From Chlorella sorokiniana (lineage: Eukaryota > Chlorophyta > Trebouxiophyceae > Chlorellales > Chlorellaceae), in NCBI GenBank assembly GCA_025917655.1, contig CP084613.1:4466001-4530000 (forward strand): a stretch of 64,000 nt of DNA, given 5' to 3'. Both the position numbers and the translations under genes were made by a program. Below, piece by piece: positions 35,221 through 47,100 of the stretch (position 1 is its first letter; each line of letters starts with the position of its first letter). The notes beneath the pieces are model-generated. The model worked only from the letters and a program-made list of their open reading frames with translations, was not told the DNA's origin and ran no database searches.

Positions 35221-38200
35221 ATGCTGCTGACTGCTCTGACATTTGTCTCACCGCTCAGAGCGAGCTCACGGCACTTTGGTTTCCCCTTGCATCAGCGCAA
35301 AGCCGCTGCCAAATACAGTCGGAACATCGCCGCCAGGGTGATGGCGTCAGGGGAGGTGCTGGCCCCCGTGGCCAAGCGGCTCAAGACCAACGGCAGCAGC
35401 TGGGAGCACCACGTTGGCGACACCTACGCTGTAACAGGGCTGCAGATCACGGATCACACCATCCGGGTGCCCCTGGACCATACAGGTGAGGCTGCTGCAG
35501 CGGCGTTTGCCGGTGCTGCCGCTCCCGCTGACTGGCCCGAATCCAGCTTTCGCTCTGCATCTCGCCTACGCGCATGCATGCGCCGAGGATGCATGGATAT
35601 GTTGCGTTCCTTCTTCTTGGCCGGGCTGTTGTGCTGTGGGTGTTGCGACCGCTGATGCCGCACCTGCCGCGCGGTCAGAGCTGCAGCTGCTGCCTGCGCC
35701 CATGCTGCTGCTCGCAGGCCACGTGCCTGGCACCATAGACGTCTTCTTTCGGGAGCTGGTGCACCGCAACAAGAAGGATGACAAGAGCCTGGGCTACCTG
35801 CTGTTCCTTCAGGGTACGGCAGCGGCGGCATGCTGAGCCCCGCACCGCCTGCGGCAATCACGCTTGCCCAGCGCCCTGCGCCCGCTCTGCGGACCTCTCC
35901 CTCGTGCACGGCTGCCTCCCCTGCGGCTGCGCTCCCCACACCGCGCCTGCTGCCTGTCCCTGCACCGTCGGGCCCGCAGGCGGCCCCGGCTTTGAGGCGG
36001 CGCGGCCGACAGAGCTGAGCGGCTGGGTCAAGCAGGCGGCTGCCTACTTCCGCATCATCCTGCTGGCAAGCTCTTGCGCTTCCCGCTCCTCTCGACTGCT
36101 TTTGCTTTTCATTGGCTCTTGCAGTGCATGGAGTGTTTGCGCCAGCTTGTAGATACGCAGAAACCTGCCTTGGCTGCCCAGCTGAACACTGCCGCCCACC
36201 GATGCTGGCAGCGCAACTGGGGCGTTGCCTCGATCCGTGCAAAGCTTGTGACGCTGCTCCGCTGCTCCGCAGGACCAGCGTGGCACGGGCCGTTCAACGC
36301 CCATCACGCCTGACAACCTGTCCCGTCGCGGTACGCCTGCCGAGCAGGCGGCCTACCTGAAGCATTTCAGGTGCGCTGATTGGAACCGCTGCTGCACCAA
36401 TCGCGCGCTGCAGGCCCGCCTTGGGTGTGGGATTGTAGGGGCTGGGCTGTGGGCTGTAGTGTCGGCTGGACTGCACACGCCTGTGCTGGCCCCCGTCCCC
36501 TTTCCGTCGCAGCCATCCTGAATTCCCTAGCTTCCCTGCCCGCCTGCTTTGCTTCCTTGTTATCTTCACTGTTCATTGTCACGGATCTTCATCATCTGCG
36601 CTCATCCTGCAGGTCTGACAGCATCGTGCGGGACGCCGAGATGATCCGGCGCGCGATCGTGCCACCCAGCGGCCCCACCGCCGGCCGCTGGTCCATCCTG
36701 GGCCAGTCGTTCGGCGGCTTCTGCTGCGCCACCTACCTCTCCCTGGCGCCAGAGGGCCTGCTGGAGGCGCTGATCACTGGCGGCATCCCCCGGGCATCAC
36801 GCAGCTGTGCAGCGCGGATGACGGTGAGGCTTCATGCCCGTGTCGGCGCTGCCGCGTGTGCCGTTCGCAGGCCTCCCCCGCCTCTCCCTTCTGCGCATCC
36901 GCCATCAACGCTCGGCAAGCGTCGGCAATCAGCGCTCGGCAGGCTAGCTTGCCTGCCCGCCCGCCCGGCACGCGCATGTCCTATCGTCGACCCTGCCCGC
37001 TGCAGTGTACCGCCGCACGTTCCCCGCGCGTTGCGGCAGAGCCGGAAGTTTTATGAGCGCTTCCCAATGGACGTGGCTCGAGTGCAGGCAAGCCGCGCCC
37101 AGGCCCCTGCCGCCCTGCGCGCAACTGCCACGCCCTGCGCGCAACTGCCACCCGCTGCCGCCCTGCGTGCTGCCGCCACCCGCTGCCGGCTCTGCCGCTT
37201 CGGCCAGCACACAGCACAGGCGGCGGGCTGCACAGCAGCAGCTGCTTCTCCTGGCCTCCAACACGCAAGGTGCGGCCCCCGCCGCGCGTCCATGCCACGC
37301 AGAGCATCGTGAAGCACCTGGCCCAGCATCCTGAGGGCGTGCTGACGCCAGCGGGCAACCGCCTCACGCCACGGTGAGCCCGCTGCGCTGGCGCCGATGC
37401 GCGGCGCTGCGCTGTTGGCCTTTGCTGCCCCGCTGCCAGTTCCTGCGCCGCCAAGGAAGCTGCCAGGCACCTGTTTGCGGCCGTGAGCTTGTCCCGCTGC
37501 ACGAGCCACACCAGCAGCCATCTCTTGCCTTGTTCGGTAGCTGCGTGCCCAGTGGTGGGGATGCTACTTGGTCGCCCTGCCATCTCTCTGCTGGGCCGCT
37601 TCCCGCCCTGCAAGCCCTGCAGGAGCTTCCAGCTGCTGGGCCTGCAGTGCCTGGGCTTCTCCCACGGCTTCGAGCGGCTGCACTACCTCGTGGAGGCGGC
37701 CTTCGACGGCGAGCAGCTCAGCCACAAGTTCAAAAAGGCGAGGGCGGCCTTGCTGGGGTGCCGTCTGGGTGGCCCGGGTGGAGCCCTTTGCCTGCCGTGG
37801 CGCATGCTGCCCGGTGGAGGGGCAGGGCAGCCACGCCCATGCTCGTGTGCTGTAGCAACAGCTGGGACGCGCCGGAGCATGCGCCTGCACCCTCCTGCCC
37901 CACTGCATCCTGTTCTTGCGTTCCTCCCTTCTTGCCCCAGTTGCGCCCCTTTTGCTGCCTCACCCAATACCGCCCCCCTTTTCCTTCTGTACCTGGCCCA
38001 CCTCTATCCCCTTGCACGAAACTTCTCGATCAGCCTCCCACCGCGCAGGATTTCGACACGTGGATGTCCTGGGACACCAACCCGATGTACGCGCTGCTGC
38101 ACGAGGCGATCTACTGCCAGGGGGCGCCGCCAACTGGGCCGCGCACCGCATCCGGTGAGCTGCACTGCCGCAATGCTGCCTTTCCTCGGCAACTGATGCC

Positions 38201-39640
38201 GCCTGTGCCCCGCTGGCGCTGGCGTTTGCTGCTGGGGACGGCTGCGGCCCGGGGCCTTGGCTGCCTTGGCCTTGCCAGCTTGCTGTGTGTGTCTGGGCCA
38301 GCTGCTGCTCCTCACGAGCTTGACCCACTTTGTTTGCGGTCTTCCCGGCTGGCGGCAGGGAGGCGGAGTTTGCTGCCGAGTTTGACGCCGTAGCGCTCGC
38401 CGCCGCCGGCAAGCCGGTGACGTTCACGGGTGCGAGCTCTCGCCGCAGCTGCCCTTGTGACACCGGAAGCTCCCCTGCTTAGACTGGCAATCTTAGTGTG
38501 GCTGGCCTTCCACCTCCCAGCAACGAATCACGGGTTCTTGTGTGCACTGTTACGCTGTGCTTCTGCTTGTGCTGCTGCTTTTGATGTTATCTTTTTGCCG
38601 CCGAACCAACTTGCTGCAGGCGAGCACGTGTTCCCCTGGATGTTTGACGACTTTGCCGAACTGCGCAAGGTGAAAGAGGCGGCGGAGATTGTGGCGCGAG
38701 ATGCAGGTGGGTAGCTTTGCCGTCTTTAAAACGCAGCTGCATTCTTGTGTGGGCTAGTGTGTGTGTGTGTGTGGTGGGGGTGTGGTGGGGGTGGGGGGGG
38801 GACTGGGAGACCAGCTTCGTATGCATAGCAGCCAGCCACCATGCCGGCTTAGCCTCTGTCAACCCGGGTTGTCCCTGGTGCTTGCCCCGCCTCCCCTGCC
38901 AGATTGGCCTGCGCTGTACGACGTCGCCAAGCTGGAGCAGAACAAGGTTCCGGTGGCGGCGGCAACGTACTACGAGGTGTGGCTGCTGTGCAGCGGTGTT
39001 ATGTGACATTGCCTGTGCATCGGTGCTTGTGTGGGCATGCACTGGTGCTGGGCTGGGGTGGGGCGGCATGCCGCGGCGGCGAGTGGGAGACGGACGGGCG
39101 CTGCATGGGCGCAGGGGTGCAATCCTACGGAGCTGGCCCGCTAATCTGGCCTCCTGGGGCGCCGTGAAGAAACTTGCTGTTTTGCTCCCAGGCGCTTCCA
39201 CATCCCTTGCTGCTTTCAGCATGCGGCCCCCTCCCCTTTCTTCCCTCGCCCCCACCTCGCAGGACATGTTTGTGGACTTTGAGCTCGCCCAGCAGACGGC
39301 GGCCCACATCACGGGCATCCGCCAGGTGTGCTTGCCCCTTGCCAATTGACGCCATGCTTGCTGCCTGCCGACCCGTGGCTCAGCCTGCTCAGTGCTGCCT
39401 TGCCCTGCGTCCAAGCATGGTTGGTCAGTACACTGGCCTGCCCTGCCCGCCATCCCGTGCTTCTCTTGTTGATAGTTGCACCGAGTCAAGCTTTTCGCAT
39501 GTTCTTTCACGACCTTTCTGTTTGTTTCATTCCACCAGTGGATCACAAACGAGTACCTGCACTGCGGCATCCGCGAGGCTGGGGCCACCATCCTGGAGCG
39601 CCTGCTCAACTTCTCCCGCGGTGGCACGCTGCTGCGCTAG
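35221..39640 (+). CDS. Proline iminopeptidase (peptidase family S33)
   Basis: Alpha/beta-hydrolase that removes N-terminal proline. Fourteen exons: 35221-35485, 35718-35813, 35980-36065, 36273-36370, 36613-36823, 37006-37087, 37303-37373, 37623-37737, 38049-38154, 38359-38429, 38620-38706, 38903-38976, 39263-39325 and 39539-39640, about 509 residues. Motifs: IDVFFRELV, FLQGGPGFEA (oxyanion HGGPG-like), YFRIILLDQRGTGRSTPI, nucleophile elbow WSILGQSFGGFC, FDTWMSWDTNPMYALLHEAIYCQG, ENVF-like EHVFPWMFDD and the C-terminal QWITNEYLHCGIRE. Phases match throughout after allowing one-base indels at 36787-36791, 37022-37025 and 38120-38124. Three introns are GC-AG, with donors after 36065, 37087 and 37737. 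The leader from 35221 (MLLTALTFVSPLRASSRHFGF) looks like an organelle transit peptide; Met at 35341 would give a cytosolic form. Confidence 0.92.
38757..38800. repeat. GT microsatellite followed by G-rich run
   Basis: A GT dinucleotide run passes into GTGGGG repeats in the intron after proline iminopeptidase exon 11. Confidence 0.8.
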
Positions 39641-40542
39641 CCGCGGCGCGTGCGTGCGGCCATGCTGGCAGGGAGCGGCTAAGAGCGCGCGCTGCGCGCC
39701 GGCACAAGGCGCTAACACTGAGCACACTTGCTGAGTGCAGTGCTGAGTGCACTAGTTCTGGCTGCTGCTGCATGTGCCGTGGAACGAGTCTCGTTTGCAA
39801 CAGACCACCCGCTGTTCGTTCTCCACAGTTCCCATCATCCCCAAACCGCACTTGGATTTGATGTCAACGCCGTGTTATGTGGCTCAAGTTGCAGAGCTGC
39901 GCGGCCTGCTGCAGCAGGCACACCACTGGTGCAAGGCCACAACTTGGTCGGCTGCCTCGCCGGTGGTCGCCGTGCAGGCACCATCTGGCCGCTCAGCTCA
40001 TACGCATTGGCCCCCGCGGTCCCTCCCGCCCTGGCACCCTTCACATCCATGCTCCGTCAGCAACGGAATGGCTGCAGCTCATGACTGCGGCTTGCTTGCA
40101 ACGAGCAGCCGGCCCACGCGCACGCAAGCACGCGGGCTTGACGAGGCCGGCCCGCAGAGGGTGCGGCAGACCAGCGTTCCTGGCGTCAGTTACATGATGC
40201 TGCAGCCAAAAGCGCATATAGAATGTCTGGTGATCACAGCAACGCACGCGCAACACCCAGGGCCAACAAGCCGCCCGCTGCAGCCAGCATCACGGCGCGG
40301 TGCACCGGGCCTGCAGGCTGCGCCGCATAGTTGTGTGCCACCAGGAAGGCGCTCGCTGCCAGGCACACGCCGCTGCCGACCACGCGGCACTGCAGGCAGT
40401 CCTTGGGGTTCGCGCCCTCCGGGCCCCCGCGGCGGCGCTGGGGCTGGCTGCACCGCTGCGCTCAGCCATGGCGGCATGGAAGCGCAGGCTGCTGCTGTCC
40501 GCGCGGGATGTCCGCCGCCCTATCAGCCGGCAGCCGCCACAC
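39641..40542. other. Convergent intergenic spacer
   Basis: About 0.9 kb between the iminopeptidase and TMA7 stops. Frames are present but are compositionally shadow-like with no domain. No RNA gene seen. Confidence 0.45.
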
Positions 40543-41145
40543 TCACTTCTTCTTGCCCTTAAGCAGCGCCTCCTTGGCAGCCTTCAGGGCAGCCGCCTCC
40601 TCCTGCAGCCACCGAAGGGATCAAGGCAAATCAGTTGCCCCCCAGCAGGGACCGCAGCACTCCTCGCTGTAACAAGGGAAAAAAACGTGCGTCGGCGTCA
40701 GCTGGCATGGCGTCTGCGGTTCCGCAGCCCATCCCATGTATGCGCACCTTCTTTTTCTGGAGGAAGGCCTTGTCGTCCTCGTCGTAATCCTTAGAGCCCT
40801 TCTTGGGAGCCTGCGCGAACAAAAGAGGTTCAAACAGCCCTAAACGATGCAAGAGTGCTCAAGCGCTTCAAGCGAGCGCCAAGGCCAGGGGTTGCGGTGC
40901 GGCAAGCATTGGCAACACACCTTCAGAGGCTTGGCCTTGCCGCCGTCTGCAGCGAGTGGCAAGGCGCGAGGCGGCGTGTCAAAGCAGCCGCGGAAGCGAC
41001 CACATGGGGGCAGTGCGTGTAGTATCGAGGTTGCTTTAATGTCTCAAAGACAGGCAATCAGAAGCAGCAGGCGCAGGCAACGCCCACGTCGCGGTGCAAG
41101 TCAAAGGCTGCAATTTTTGGGCGGCGGCTTACCCTTGCCCGGCAT
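40543..41145 (-). CDS. TMA7: TMA7, ribosome/translation-machinery-associated protein
   Basis: Small basic protein of the TMA7/CCDC72 family, found associated with ribosomes in yeast; its exact role is not established. Four exons, 41145-41133, 40946-40921, 40810-40748 and 40602-40543, join in phase to 53 residues. The sequence starts MPGKDGGKAKPLKAPKKG, continues KDYDEDDKAFLQKKK and ends in a Lys/Ala helix (EEAAALKAAKEALLKGKKK). This is the family pattern: GGK.KPLK, a D/E-rich D-x-A-F/N-x-QKKK segment and a helical basic tail. It is shorter than most members (about 64 residues) because the C-terminal Gly/Lys extension is missing. The first exon is a 13-nt micro-exon, atg to phase 1, with a GTAAGC donor. 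Every exon is far below usual gene-finder limits, so the gene is easily missed. It shares a divergent promoter with the LENG8-like gene. Confidence 0.88.
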
Positions 41146-41627
41146 TATACCGATTTACACTGCAAGGTGCAAATCTGCAAGGCAGACTTTGCGAACAGAT
41201 TAGCAAACGGAGCAACAAACAATGGAAGGGGCGCAGGCGCAGTGCTGCTGACTTGCCTGGGCTCAAGTGACACACCGAGGCCAGCGAGAATGTTGCAAAC
41301 AGGAGAAGAGCGTCCAGCCGCCGCACCAACAGGTACACCGTACCTCGACACTCGATCCATCGCCCTTTAAGCCCAACAATGGCTGAATGGCGTACAATGG
41401 GGCCCCTATAGATCATCCATATTGCAACAGCGACCCCCGCGTTCAACACTGGCAGACCCCTCGGCTTGTTTTCACTTCAGGCGGCCCGTTTGGCATATTT
41501 AAACGTACAGCTAAGAATTAGGAACCCATTGCACACCAACCGGACCTGAACCCCCTCACACCCAGCTTGCACCGGCGGCGCCTGCCTGGGGCGACAGCAG
41601 GCAGAGGCGCAGCGGCAGGCGTGCAGG
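41146..41627. other. Divergent promoter region TMA7 / LENG8-like
   Basis: 482 bp between two opposite starts, somewhat AT-richer than the genes. It includes the TATTTAAA element noted separately. No further gene. Confidence 0.5.
41496..41503 (+). promoter_or_regulatory. Candidate TATA-like element (TATTTAAA)
   Basis: It lies about 125 bp upstream of the LENG8-like ATG in a generally GC-rich context, a plausible distance for a TATA element with a short 5' UTR. Confidence 0.3.
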
Positions 41628-43930
41628 ATGAGCAGCCTGGCGGCGCCTGCGGCCAAGAAGCGCAAGGCCACCGGCACCAGCCCCAAGGTCGGCAAGAAGC
41701 TGGCGGGCGGCATCGACTCTCTGATGGCCCGGCTGGAGGCGGCCAACGCGTCGTTCCTGCAGGCGGCGGCGGCCAGCTCAGTCCAGACGCAGCTGGCCAA
41801 AGTCAAGGCAAGCAACTTCGTGTTTTTGTCCTTTCAGTGAATCTTGATGTTGGCCTTTGCGAGGCGCGCAGAGCTGCGCTACCCAAAGCACCTGGCTCCG
41901 CCCAACCGCCGCCGCCGCTCGTCCCCCGCCCGCGCAGGCGCCGTCGCTCCCGCTGCAGCCCTCCGCCGCCAGCCCCTCCCTCGCCTCGCTGCCCGTGGAC
42001 CCCCTGGAGCTGGCGCGGCGCCGCGAGCGGCAGCAGCGCTTCCGCGAGGAGAAGGCGGCAGCGGCGGCGGCGGCGGGCGTGCGGGAGCCGGGCAAGACTC
42101 TGGTGGCGCTTCGGTCGGAGGAGGGGGGTGGCGCGCGGCATGAACCAAAACCTGGAGAAGGACTTCCTGCGCCTCACCACGCTGCCCAGGTGTGCGGGAG
42201 ACTGGGGTGGGGTGGGGTTGGTGGACGAGGGGCGGCGGCACCTGTGCACGCTGACCTCCCTCTGGCTTCCACCCGATTCCTGCGGCAGCTGCTGCAGGGC
42301 GGGTGGAAAAGGAGGGCGTTGCCGCCTTTGACCCTCGCTTTGCCTGGGCTGCGCCCAGCTTGCAATCGCGTTCTCCCGCTTCATGCGTACCACGCCCTTG
42401 CCGCCGCCCCCCACCCGCAGCGCCGCCGACGTGCGCCCACCCGAGGTGCTGCGCCAGGCGCTGGAGCTGGTGAAGCGCCGGTGGACAGAGGGGTGGGAGT
42501 ACAAGGAGGCCTGCAGCCAGCTGAAGAGCATCCGCCAGGACCTCACGGTGCAGCACTGCCGCACGGGACTGACGGTGCAGGCAAGCGGGGGGAGAAGGAA
42601 GAGAGGTTGTGCGGTAAGGGGGTGTGGTGTGTGGGTTGGTGTGTGCGGGGGGTGGGGGGCACGAGGTGGTCGAGCAGAGGCTTGACCATGTGAGCAGGCG
42701 GGCGAGCGGGGGCATCTGCCTGGGGAGCTCTCTCAAGGTCACTGTCCAGATTTTGCATGCCGGCAGGCTTTGGCGATCGTTGTGGCCATCGATGCAAGAT
42801 GGGCGCTGGCAGCTTGTACCGCCTGATGTTCAGTGCGTTGCCTTTTGCACCGCCTGATGTTCCTGTGCGCTGCCTTTTGTACCGCAGGTGTACGAGACGC
42901 ACGCCCGCGTGGCGCTGGAGGTGGGCGACTGGGCAGAGTACCGCCAGTGCCACTCCGTACTGCAGCAGCTCTACGGCGATGGCCTGCCGGTGAGGGCCCC
43001 CACCCCGGCGCTGCTTGCGGCACCTGATCCCTGTCCTGCTGCTGACCCCTGTTTGGGGGCTGCCCAGCAGTCTGGGGATGGGTGGGCGCAGCGATGGCAC
43101 CGCTGCGCCTTTGTTCCCTGGTGATCCAGCCGTGTGCTCTGCACTCCTGTCTTTCTCACGAGTGCTCCTGTTCTGTCGCTTGCAGGGAGAGCGCACTGAG
43201 TTTGCCGCCTATGGGCTGCTCTACGCCGCCGCCTCGGCGCCCAACGTGCTTGCCCATGAACTGACAGAAGTATTCCGAGCGCAGCGCGCAGCCTCTGCGG
43301 GTGCCGGAAGCAGCATTGGCGGCGGCGGCGGCGGCGGCCTGACAGCTGCGCCAGGGGCCTGGCGGCCGACCGCTTTGTGGGTCACGCGCTGGCGGCCTGC
43401 CGCGCCTACGGCGGCGGCGACTTTGTGCGTTTCTTGCGGCTGTACGAGGACGCGCCGCGCATGGCGCCTTACCTAATGGACTTGATGCTGGCCAAGCTGC
43501 GCCCCCGGGCCTATGGTGCGCCGCTGCTGGTGTGCCTTTGCCCCAGCCAGGGGCAGCCGCTCGCTTGCGGCTGCAGCTCGGCGTCTTCAGCCGGCCAACG
43601 GCTTGCTGGAGTCTTTTGCGAAAGGGGCTGAGGTTGTGCGGCAGAGTGGCACCAGCTCCTGTCCGCTGCGTGGAGTTATGCTGGCGCTTTGCTCAGCGGC
43701 GTGCTGCCCACCTACCCCATGCCGCAGCCACCGTTCTCGCCGCATTCATGCCATCCGTGCCGCTCGCCGCGCTCGCCGGATGGTTTGGCTTCTCCAAGAA
43801 GAAGGAAGCAGCGTCTTTCTTGCGAGAACGCGGCGCGGTGGTGGTGCAGGGGCGGCTGGAAATCAAGGAGTCGCGGGTGGCAGCGGTGGAGGCGGCGGCG
43901 GCAGCAGCGGCAGCGGCAGCCAACGGGTAA
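41628..43930 (+). CDS. SAC3/GANP-family protein, LENG8/THP3-like
   Basis: Probable RNA-processing or export factor related to human LENG8 and yeast Thp3. Exons 41628-41807, 41938-42189, 42421-42580, 42888-42989, 43186-43515 and 43728-43930, about 408 residues. After a basic AAKKRKATG start and an Ala/Arg-rich helix (LELARRRERQQRFREEK), the SAC3/GANP domain begins at GMNQNLEKDFLRLT. It continues with VRPPEVLRQALELVKRRW, QLKSIRQDLTVQ, VYETHARVALEVGDWAEYRQC, TEFAAYGLLYAA and FVGHALAACRAYGGGDFVRFLRLYEDAPRM, and ends AAFMPSVPLAALAGWFGF, EAASFLRERGAVV. Two introns are GC-AG (donors after 41807 and 42580). The frame jumps at the six Gs at 42123-42128 and again within exon 5 near the GGC repeats at about 43310-43350. 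The stop at 43928-43930 overlaps a strong GTAAGT donor, so another exon is possible. Confidence 0.87.
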
Positions 43931-44170
43931 GTGTAGGGTATCTCTGTATGTTGGGTGTAATACCAACTTCAACTTTCTCAAACTTTTCAATGAAGTGCTT
44001 CAAGGAGTCCCAAGGCAGTGCATCCAATATCAGCCTACGGCTGCGCTGTGCTCGTGTCAGCGTGCCGTACTGTCATCTGCCTGCCTGCCCCGCGGTTTTG
44101 AGCACTTCACCGTTTGTTCGATTACATGATACATCTTCGCAACATTCTATTTTATCAAGAGCATCCCGCA

Positions 44171-47100
44171 ATGCCGGTTTCCGAGGGCGCTGTCTTTGAG
44201 CACGAAGAGGGGCCATTTGGTGCCCTACCGGCTCCTGCCCTGGAGTTGGTGGCACTTTATCTCTCCTTGGAAGACAGGTTGGCCGTTTGCAGCTGAGGCT
44301 GGGCGGACTCGCGGCCAAAGCCCTCTGCCGTTGCTGCATTAGCTTGGCAAGCTGCTGATCATACTCAGCAGTACATGGGTAGCTGAACGCGCTGGTTCCG
44401 CCGAACGCCCGCCGAACACTCCCAGCCCCCGCCGCCGCTTTGCCCACCCGCCTCCTAGCACCCAGTCGCCACATACCGGCTTTGCTCGCTGCTTAGACTG
44501 CTGCCCTCCTCACGTGCCTGCCCCCAGGAGCTAGCTGAAATTTTGCTGACTATTGTGCGCGTTTGGGAATCTGCTGATGACGCAGGCTGCGTATGTGCTG
44601 CGTCAACCGGCACTGGCGGGACGTGCTGCGCTCCTCGCTCAGCCTTTGGGCACGGCTCTGCTCCGACCTGAACTGCTCCTGCTTCCCAGAACAGATGGAT
44701 TCCTTGCTAAGCTATGTGGCGGCACGACCGCGGGTGAGGCGGTCGACTGCGGCTGGCTGGCACCGCCGCCGGGCTGCAAGCTCTTGACCGAGAAGAAAAG
44801 AGACCCGCTGGATGCCAGCACGTTGCTTTTGCCAGCCTCGATCTCGACCTCCACGGGTTGCTCGTGCACCCAACCTTGGGTGCATACGTCAGCCTGCGGC
44901 CGCCGCCTCCCACCCTCACCTCAACTCGTTCTACGCTTTTTACCGCTCCCTCCTTTGGCCCGTTGCAGGGCATCCGCGAATTGGAGCTCAGCCTGGGTTG
45001 CGACGGGGACTATGGGAGCCTCGGATTCATGCTGGGCATGCTGCGCTCGGTGCTGCGACGCGTCTCGCTCTCATCGGAAGACGCTGACTGCGAGGTGCTC
45101 TCCGCCACCGCCTCCTTCCTCTACCAGCTGACCGGCCTCACCTCACTTGTGAGTTTGGTTGGATGGGTGCTCGCGCCCGCACCGAACGACGGCTGCTGCA
45201 GTTTAGTGTGTGGTCTGGGAGGCGGAGCGTGCGCTGCCAGCCCTCCCCGCTTCTGACGCCGCCGCCTCAAACCCCAGCGTTGCTGCCAGAGTCGCCACAA
45301 CACCCACTTAGGGGTGTCGAGCCGCAAGCACACGCTCTCGCTTTGCAGGAGCTGGAAAATTGCGTCGACTCGCTGGATGCCCCCGTCAGCCGCCTGACGG
45401 GGCTGCGGGAGCTGCGCGTGTGCCGCAGCGGGCAGCCCGAGGCCGGCGACGGCCCCCAGGAGCTGGGGGCCCTCACGCGGCTCACGCGGCTGGAGTTTGT
45501 GCGGTGAGCGCCCTTCCGTCTCGGCATTTGCTCCATTTGGGCAGCAGTGGCGGGGCGGGGTGTGGCGGGCGGGATGTGTTGCACCGCATCTCGGTGCGTA
45601 GGCCCACCGCAACTGCGAGCAAGGCCCTGTTACATCACATCACATGAGGGTGATCCATGAGGATTCTGTCCCAGCGCTCGCTGTATGGCTCACATCTCAC
45701 CTGAGGCGCCGCCGCCGTCGCCGCAGGTTTGCGACTTGGCTGCCCACCGGGCTGGAGTCGCTCTCTGCCCTGCGCCGCCTGAGCCTGGAGGGTTCCAATG
45801 TGTCTGAGGACGGCGGGCGGCTGGCGAGCGTGCTGCCCGCGCTGTGCCAGCTGGAAGATCTGGACCTCTCCAGCTGCAGCCTGCCTGGTGCGCAGCTTCC
45901 CTCCCGACACCGCATCTCCCGGCTTCCTGCTGCTGCCAAATGTTGCGGCAGGGGTTCAATGCCCCCTTCCCTGCCATCCACCAGCCTTCCAATGCTGCCG
46001 CGCTGCGTGCGGCCCTGCCTTGTCGCCCGGCCTAAGGCCGCAAGCTAAGCCTCGGCCGGCTGTTGCGTTGCAGAGCTGCCGCCTTCGGTCTCCGCCCTCA
46101 CTGCCCTCACAGCCCTCAGGTGAGCCGCTGCCGGCTCCAAGAGGGGTCCCGGCGGCCGCCGCAGCACGTACTCCCCGCTGGCGCGTGTTTGCGCTTTCTT
46201 CCCTCACACTCCCACCCCAGCTGCTTCCCTCACGGCAAGCCTGTGCGCGTCCCTGTTGCCGCCCCTGCAAGCCCTACACCCCACGCGGCCCGACACCCTC
46301 TGCCTTGACACCGATTCCTGCCAATCGCCGCCCGCGTTGCTCTGCAGGCTGGAAAGCGCCTTTTGCACCACGCCTTGGAGCCCTTCTGAGGCCGACGCCC
46401 ACCTGGCGCCCCTCGCCCGCCTCCCCGCCCTCGCCGTGCTGGATCTGTCGGAGAACGAGCTGCCCGCAGTGCCCGCACCCGTCGCCACGCTGTCCGGCCT
46501 GGACACGGTGCGACGGCGCTGGTGTGCTGCATCGGATGCTTGCGGCGGCCCTGCTACCTGGTGCACCCCCGCCCTGTGCTCCAGCTCTTTGCTGGCGCGA
46601 TTGCCAAAGGAACTAACGCCCCAGCCCACCTTGTCCGGTTGCTCACCTACGCACCCGTCCCGCTGCTCGTCTGCCCTCCCGGCCCCTCCCCGCTGCAGCT
46701 CAAGCTGGGGCTGAACCCGCTGCAGGAGCTGCCAGACGGCCCCTACCTCCCCCGCTGACGCACCTGGACCTGCGGGGGGCACGCCTGGTCACCTTGCCGC
46801 AGGTGTGAGGCCACGTGCCGCCGGGTAGATTCAGAATGGTTTGGAGTTGGGAACCAGTCTGTGACTCTTGTTTCTGCTCCACGCTGCGGTTGTGCGTGGC
46901 ATGTAGAGCCAGAGATGTGTTTTGGGAAAGTCACGGGTTGAGCGGGCGCTGGGGGAGGCTCTGTCGAGGCTGAGACCAGCCTGCGACTCGTCTATTGATG
47001 CCACTGAAGCCCGTGCCCCGCCCTGCCCCGCCGCACGTATGCAGCACCTCACTCGCGCTGCGCGCCTCCGGTTCCTTGGCCTGGGCTGCTGTCACAACCT

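Noticed and set aside
39774-40562. 262-codon plus-strand frame downstream of the iminopeptidase
   Set aside because: It runs antisense through the TMA7 3' end and has Pro/His/Arg-rich shadow composition without a domain.
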